Assembly: GCA_946479435.1 (NCBI GenBank)
Contig: CAMLFX010000002.1
Span: 16,412 to 80,411 of the forward strand
Direction: 5' to 3'
DNA from: an uncultured Sphingobacteriales bacterium
GTDB lineage: Bacteria > Bacteroidota > Bacteroidia > Chitinophagales > Chitinophagaceae
Length of the DNA: 64,000 nt
A program made the translations under genes and the position numbers. The first letter of the stretch is position 1. Each line of letters starts with the position of its first letter. The notes under the pieces are model-generated. The model was given only the letters and a program-made list of their open reading frames with translations. It searched no databases and was not told the origin of the DNA. Shown here in pieces: positions 62,121 through 64,000 of the stretch.

Positions 62121-62558
62121 ATGGATATATATTTAAATGAGGCAGTAGAGGAAGCAAGAATTGGCTTGAAGGAAGGTGGAATACCCATTGGCTCTGTTAT
62201 TGTTCATGAGGGGAAAATTATTGGGAAGGGTCACAATAAAAGAGTGCAAAACAGTAGCGTGATACTACACGGAGAAATGGATGCATTAGAGAACGCGGGC
62301 AGACAGCCTGCCTCTGTTTACAAAAACTGCACTTTATATACCACTTTATCACCCTGCCCCATGTGTACGGGAGCCATACTACTTTATGGAATTCCCAAAG
62401 TAGTGATCGGAGAAAACAAAAATTTCCTGGGCGCAGAAGATACATTGAGAAATAATGGCGTGGAGGTCATTGTAATAAATGATAAAACCTGTATTGAATT
62501 AATGGAAGGCTTCATAAGCAATAACCCCACGTTGTGGAATGAAGACATTGGCAAATGA
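62121..62558 (+). CDS. cytosine deaminase, fungal FCY1-like nucleoside deaminase family
   Basis: A 145-residue zinc deaminase. The zinc/catalytic motif LHGEMDALENAG (HxE, about residues 53-66) and PCPMCTGAILLYGIP (PCxxC, about 86-100) are complete. The rest, especially TTLSPC-MCTGAI--YGIP-VVIGEN and the ending WNEDIGK, is much closer to my recollection of yeast cytosine deaminase than to E. coli CodA, which is an unrelated fold, or to TadA. It probably converts cytosine to uracil and so salvages pyrimidine. The start at 62121 gives MDIYLNEAVEEARIGLKEGGIP, the normal N-terminal helix. Confidence 0.85.
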   Translation: MDIYLNEAVEEARIGLKEGGIPIGSVIVHEGKIIGKGHNKRVQNSSVILHGEMDALENAGRQPASVYKNCTLYTTLSPCPMCTGAILLYGIPKVVIGENKNFLGAEDTLRNNGVEVIVINDKTCIELMEGFISNNPTLWNEDIGK

Positions 62559-62598
62559 TAAACACTGATTAATGAACCGGCAAAGAAAAGGGATGTTT

Positions 62599-63051
62599 TC
62601 ATACACCATACTTTAATGTTAGTGCCAGTTGCCCTGCATGGTACGCTGTATGCGAGATAATACGGCCTATTGCCTCAGCCTTTGTTTTAGCACCAAACTC
62701 TTTAGTCGTAATAGTCTGCTGCCAATCAGCATCTGTTTGTTGCTCTATTATCAATTTTAAGTTATCAAAAGCGTATTGCTGATATTCCAGCAACTCGGCG
62801 AGGTTAGTCCATTCCCCAGTGTCATGTTGTTCCATTACTGTTTTTGCAGATACCTTCAATTCAATGCCGCCAAATACATTCTTAGCAAACAGTAATTCCA
62901 CATCACCAATATGCCGCATAAGAAAACCTGCACTATTTTTTGTATGAACGAGTTTTTTTATCAGATCGTCTGGTTTAATGCTATCTAACTGGTTGGTAAA
63001 CCTTGTCCGGGCTTCTGCCCAGGTCTGTAAGTATGCTTGTGTCAACATCAT
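62599..63051 (-). CDS. DinB-family protein
   Basis: A 150-residue four-helix protein of the DinB/YfiT-like family. H47 in FLMRHIGDVELLF and the pair in ISHTAYHAGQLALTLKY (about 132-140) form the three-His metal site typical of the fold. Many relatives are bacillithiol or other thiol transferases; bacillithiol is used by some Bacteroidota, so this is possible but unproven. Its promoter has one exact and one near box in the standard register. Confidence 0.85.
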   Translation of the reverse strand: MMLTQAYLQTWAEARTRFTNQLDSIKPDDLIKKLVHTKNSAGFLMRHIGDVELLFAKNVFGGIELKVSAKTVMEQHDTGEWTNLAELLEYQQYAFDNLKLIIEQQTDADWQQTITTKEFGAKTKAEAIGRIISHTAYHAGQLALTLKYGV

Positions 63052-63070
63052 TATACAATTTATTGTTGCT

Positions 63071-63135
63071 TAAAGGTAGGCGCAACCCTTAGTTTGAAAA
63101 GTGATCCTTATCACAGTAGTTCATGATACTAAGCA
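63071..63135 (-). promoter_or_regulatory. boxed promoter of the DinB gene
   Basis: Exact box TGATCCTTATCA at 63102-63113 (36.5) and near box TGATACTAAGCA at 63124-63135 (58.5), 22 bp apart. The -7 sequence is TACCTTTA at 63078-63071. The leader would be about 17 bases. Confidence 0.75.
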
Positions 63136-63292
63136 TAGATCGGGTTGATAGCTCACAGACTTATGGCAGCGTTGATTTAGATAAAGATAAGTGCCTTTGG
63201 ACATGTCAAATAGTTGCGTATATTTCGAGTTGGTGAATCATTGTAAAAAGACACTAACAAACCATAGACAATAGTAAAAACGTAAAAACTAT

Positions 63293-63865
63293 ATGAGAAA
63301 AATAATTTCATTCATGCACATATCGCTCGATGGTTTTGTAGCAGGTCCGAACGGGGAAATGGACTGGATTAAAGTTGATGAAGAAATATTCGATCACGTT
63401 GGCAAGCGGATAAGCGAAACTGATACTGCGCTGTATGGGCGAAAAACTTACGAGATGATGGAAGGTTACTGGCCTACCGCGGCAGACCAGCCAAATGCAA
63501 GTAAACACGATATTGAACATTCGAAGTGGTATAGCGAAGTTCACAAACTTGTGCTATCAAAAACGATGAAAGGCGCAGAATTGCCCAACACAACAATCAT
63601 TAGCGATAACCTATCCAACAGAATAAATGAAATAAAACAACAACCCGGAAACGAGATATTACTTTTTGGCAGCCCTACTGCAACACATGCGCTTATGCAG
63701 CAGAACCTAATCGATGGCTACTGGCTATTTGTCAATCCAATTATTCTCGGAGAAGGCATACCCTTGTTTACAAACGTCAAAGACAAAACAAAACTACAAC
63801 TGCTATCTACCAAACAATTTACTAAGGGAGTAACAGAATTGAGTTATGTAGTGGACAGACAATAA
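63293..63865 (+). CDS. dihydrofolate reductase-fold protein, RibD C-terminal domain family
   Basis: A 190-residue protein of the RibD_C/YwjB family. It begins RKIISFMHISLDGFVAGPNGEMDWI (landmark SLDGFVAGPNGEMDW), then TALYGRKTYEMMEGYWP, a Gly-rich NADPH-binding strand (NEILLFGSPTATHALMQQNLID) and a closing NPIILGEGIPLF. It is an NADPH-dependent reductase-like fold; the substrate is unknown and folate reduction should not be assumed. It has no boxed promoter. Confidence 0.88.
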   Translation: MRKIISFMHISLDGFVAGPNGEMDWIKVDEEIFDHVGKRISETDTALYGRKTYEMMEGYWPTAADQPNASKHDIEHSKWYSEVHKLVLSKTMKGAELPNTTIISDNLSNRINEIKQQPGNEILLFGSPTATHALMQQNLIDGYWLFVNPIILGEGIPLFTNVKDKTKLQLLSTKQFTKGVTELSYVVDRQ

Positions 63866-63916
63866 TAATACTTGTTATAACCTATGAAAGGTGCATTGGG
63901 ATTTAGGAATACAATT

Positions 63917-64000
63917 CTAGTGTTTCTTCTTAGGCGTAAACCGGCTGCTAAACTTGCTCCCATTTTTCCTGCCGTAATATATCTTGTGACCGGTTCTGAA
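63917..64000 (-). CDS. C-terminal end of an unidentified protein, cut by the right edge
   Basis: On the minus strand the last 84 bases form an open frame of 27 codons plus TAG at 63919-63917, continuing beyond the window. The visible end is very basic (KIYYGRKNGSKFSSRFTPKKK then H). Too little is present for a family call. A coding end in this position is plausible from the lack of other signals. Confidence 0.35.
   Translation of the reverse strand, partial: FRTGHKIYYGRKNGSKFSSRFTPKKKH

Noticed and set aside
63052..63292. Boxed promoter for the RibD-like reductase
   Set aside because: The only in-register boxes in this gap point to the DinB gene. TGATAGCTCA near 63150 has a four-base spacer.
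1..64000. CRISPR arrays, insertion sequences, prophage, tRNA or rRNA genes
   Set aside because: No regularly spaced repeats, transposase or integrase motifs, or tRNA/rRNA-like sequences were seen while reading the window.

Overview
The window is a Bacteroidota chromosome segment, most like Chitinophagaceae and relatives. The evidence is the fused CcoN-CcoO oxidase gene, porT-like outer-membrane barrel, DUF1003 and DUF3788 proteins, very short leaders without clear Shine-Dalgarno sequences, and many promoters with the Bacteroidota TAnnTTTG -7 element. No rRNA, tRNA, CRISPR array, insertion sequence or phage gene was recognised. Both window edges cut genes: an MFS transporter on the left and an unidentified C-terminus on the right.

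Layout. 1-3.7 kb: MFS transporter and an mlaE-mlaF-mlaD lipid-transport operon. 3.9-9.5 kb: minus-strand metabolic genes (SDR, PLP decarboxylase, AI-2E permease, a secreted protein, a CoA-transferase). 9.6-19.5 kb: a plus-strand microaerobic respiration block, namely a hemerythrin-like protein, ccoI, then ccoS-ccoNO-ccoQ-ccoP-ccoG-ccoH-TauE/SafE. 19.5-21.7 kb: a PAS histidine kinase translationally coupled to a REC-CRP regulator. 21.9-28 kb: LOG protein, beta-CASP metallo-hydrolase, two universal stress proteins, DUF1003, L,D-transpeptidase. 28-31 kb: arsenic operon arsR-arsM-acr3-phosphoesterase. 31-43 kb: P-type ATPase, a 31-residue membrane peptide and a 2893-residue cyclic-glucan-synthase-like protein. 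43-54 kb: Pro-rich protein, third USP, bactofilin-like protein, second REC-CRP regulator, persulfide dioxygenase/rhodanese, DUF2892, second P-type ATPase, PEP synthase, DUF3788. 54-64 kb: phospholipase-D enzyme, YdjM-like hydrolase, lipoprotein, polysaccharide deacetylase, outer-membrane barrel, Hsp20, patatin operon, fungal-type cytosine deaminase, DinB, RibD-like reductase.

Main result. About twenty promoters share one control architecture that annotation by gene alone would miss. A 12-bp palindromic box TGA-N6-TCA (the CRP/FNR-family core) lies with its centre 57.5 or 58.5 bp upstream of the last base of a TAnnTTTG-like -7 element. A second box, exact or degenerate, lies exactly 22 bp nearer (35.5 or 36.5 bp). 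With the start of transcription about 3 bases after the -7 element, the boxes sit near -61 and -39, the class I and class II activator positions. Seven promoters carry two exact boxes 22 bp apart. Two divergent intergenic regions use the same pair of boxes for both directions. Below, 'box' means this 12-mer and distances run from box centre to the last base of the -7 element.

How the genes fit together. The controlled genes (high-affinity cbb3 oxidase, universal stress proteins, PEP synthase, Hsp20, CoA-transferase, cation ATPases, persulfide dioxygenase, cell-envelope enzymes) resemble the contents of oxygen-limitation regulons such as Anr/FNR in Pseudomonas or DosR in mycobacteria. The window also encodes two response-regulator/CRP fusions that retain the recognition-helix Glu and Arg expected for TGA/TCA, one of them with its own boxes. 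I infer a phosphorelay-driven CRP-type regulon for low oxygen or energy starvation. The protein-DNA link is inference; the box geometry is read directly from the sequence.
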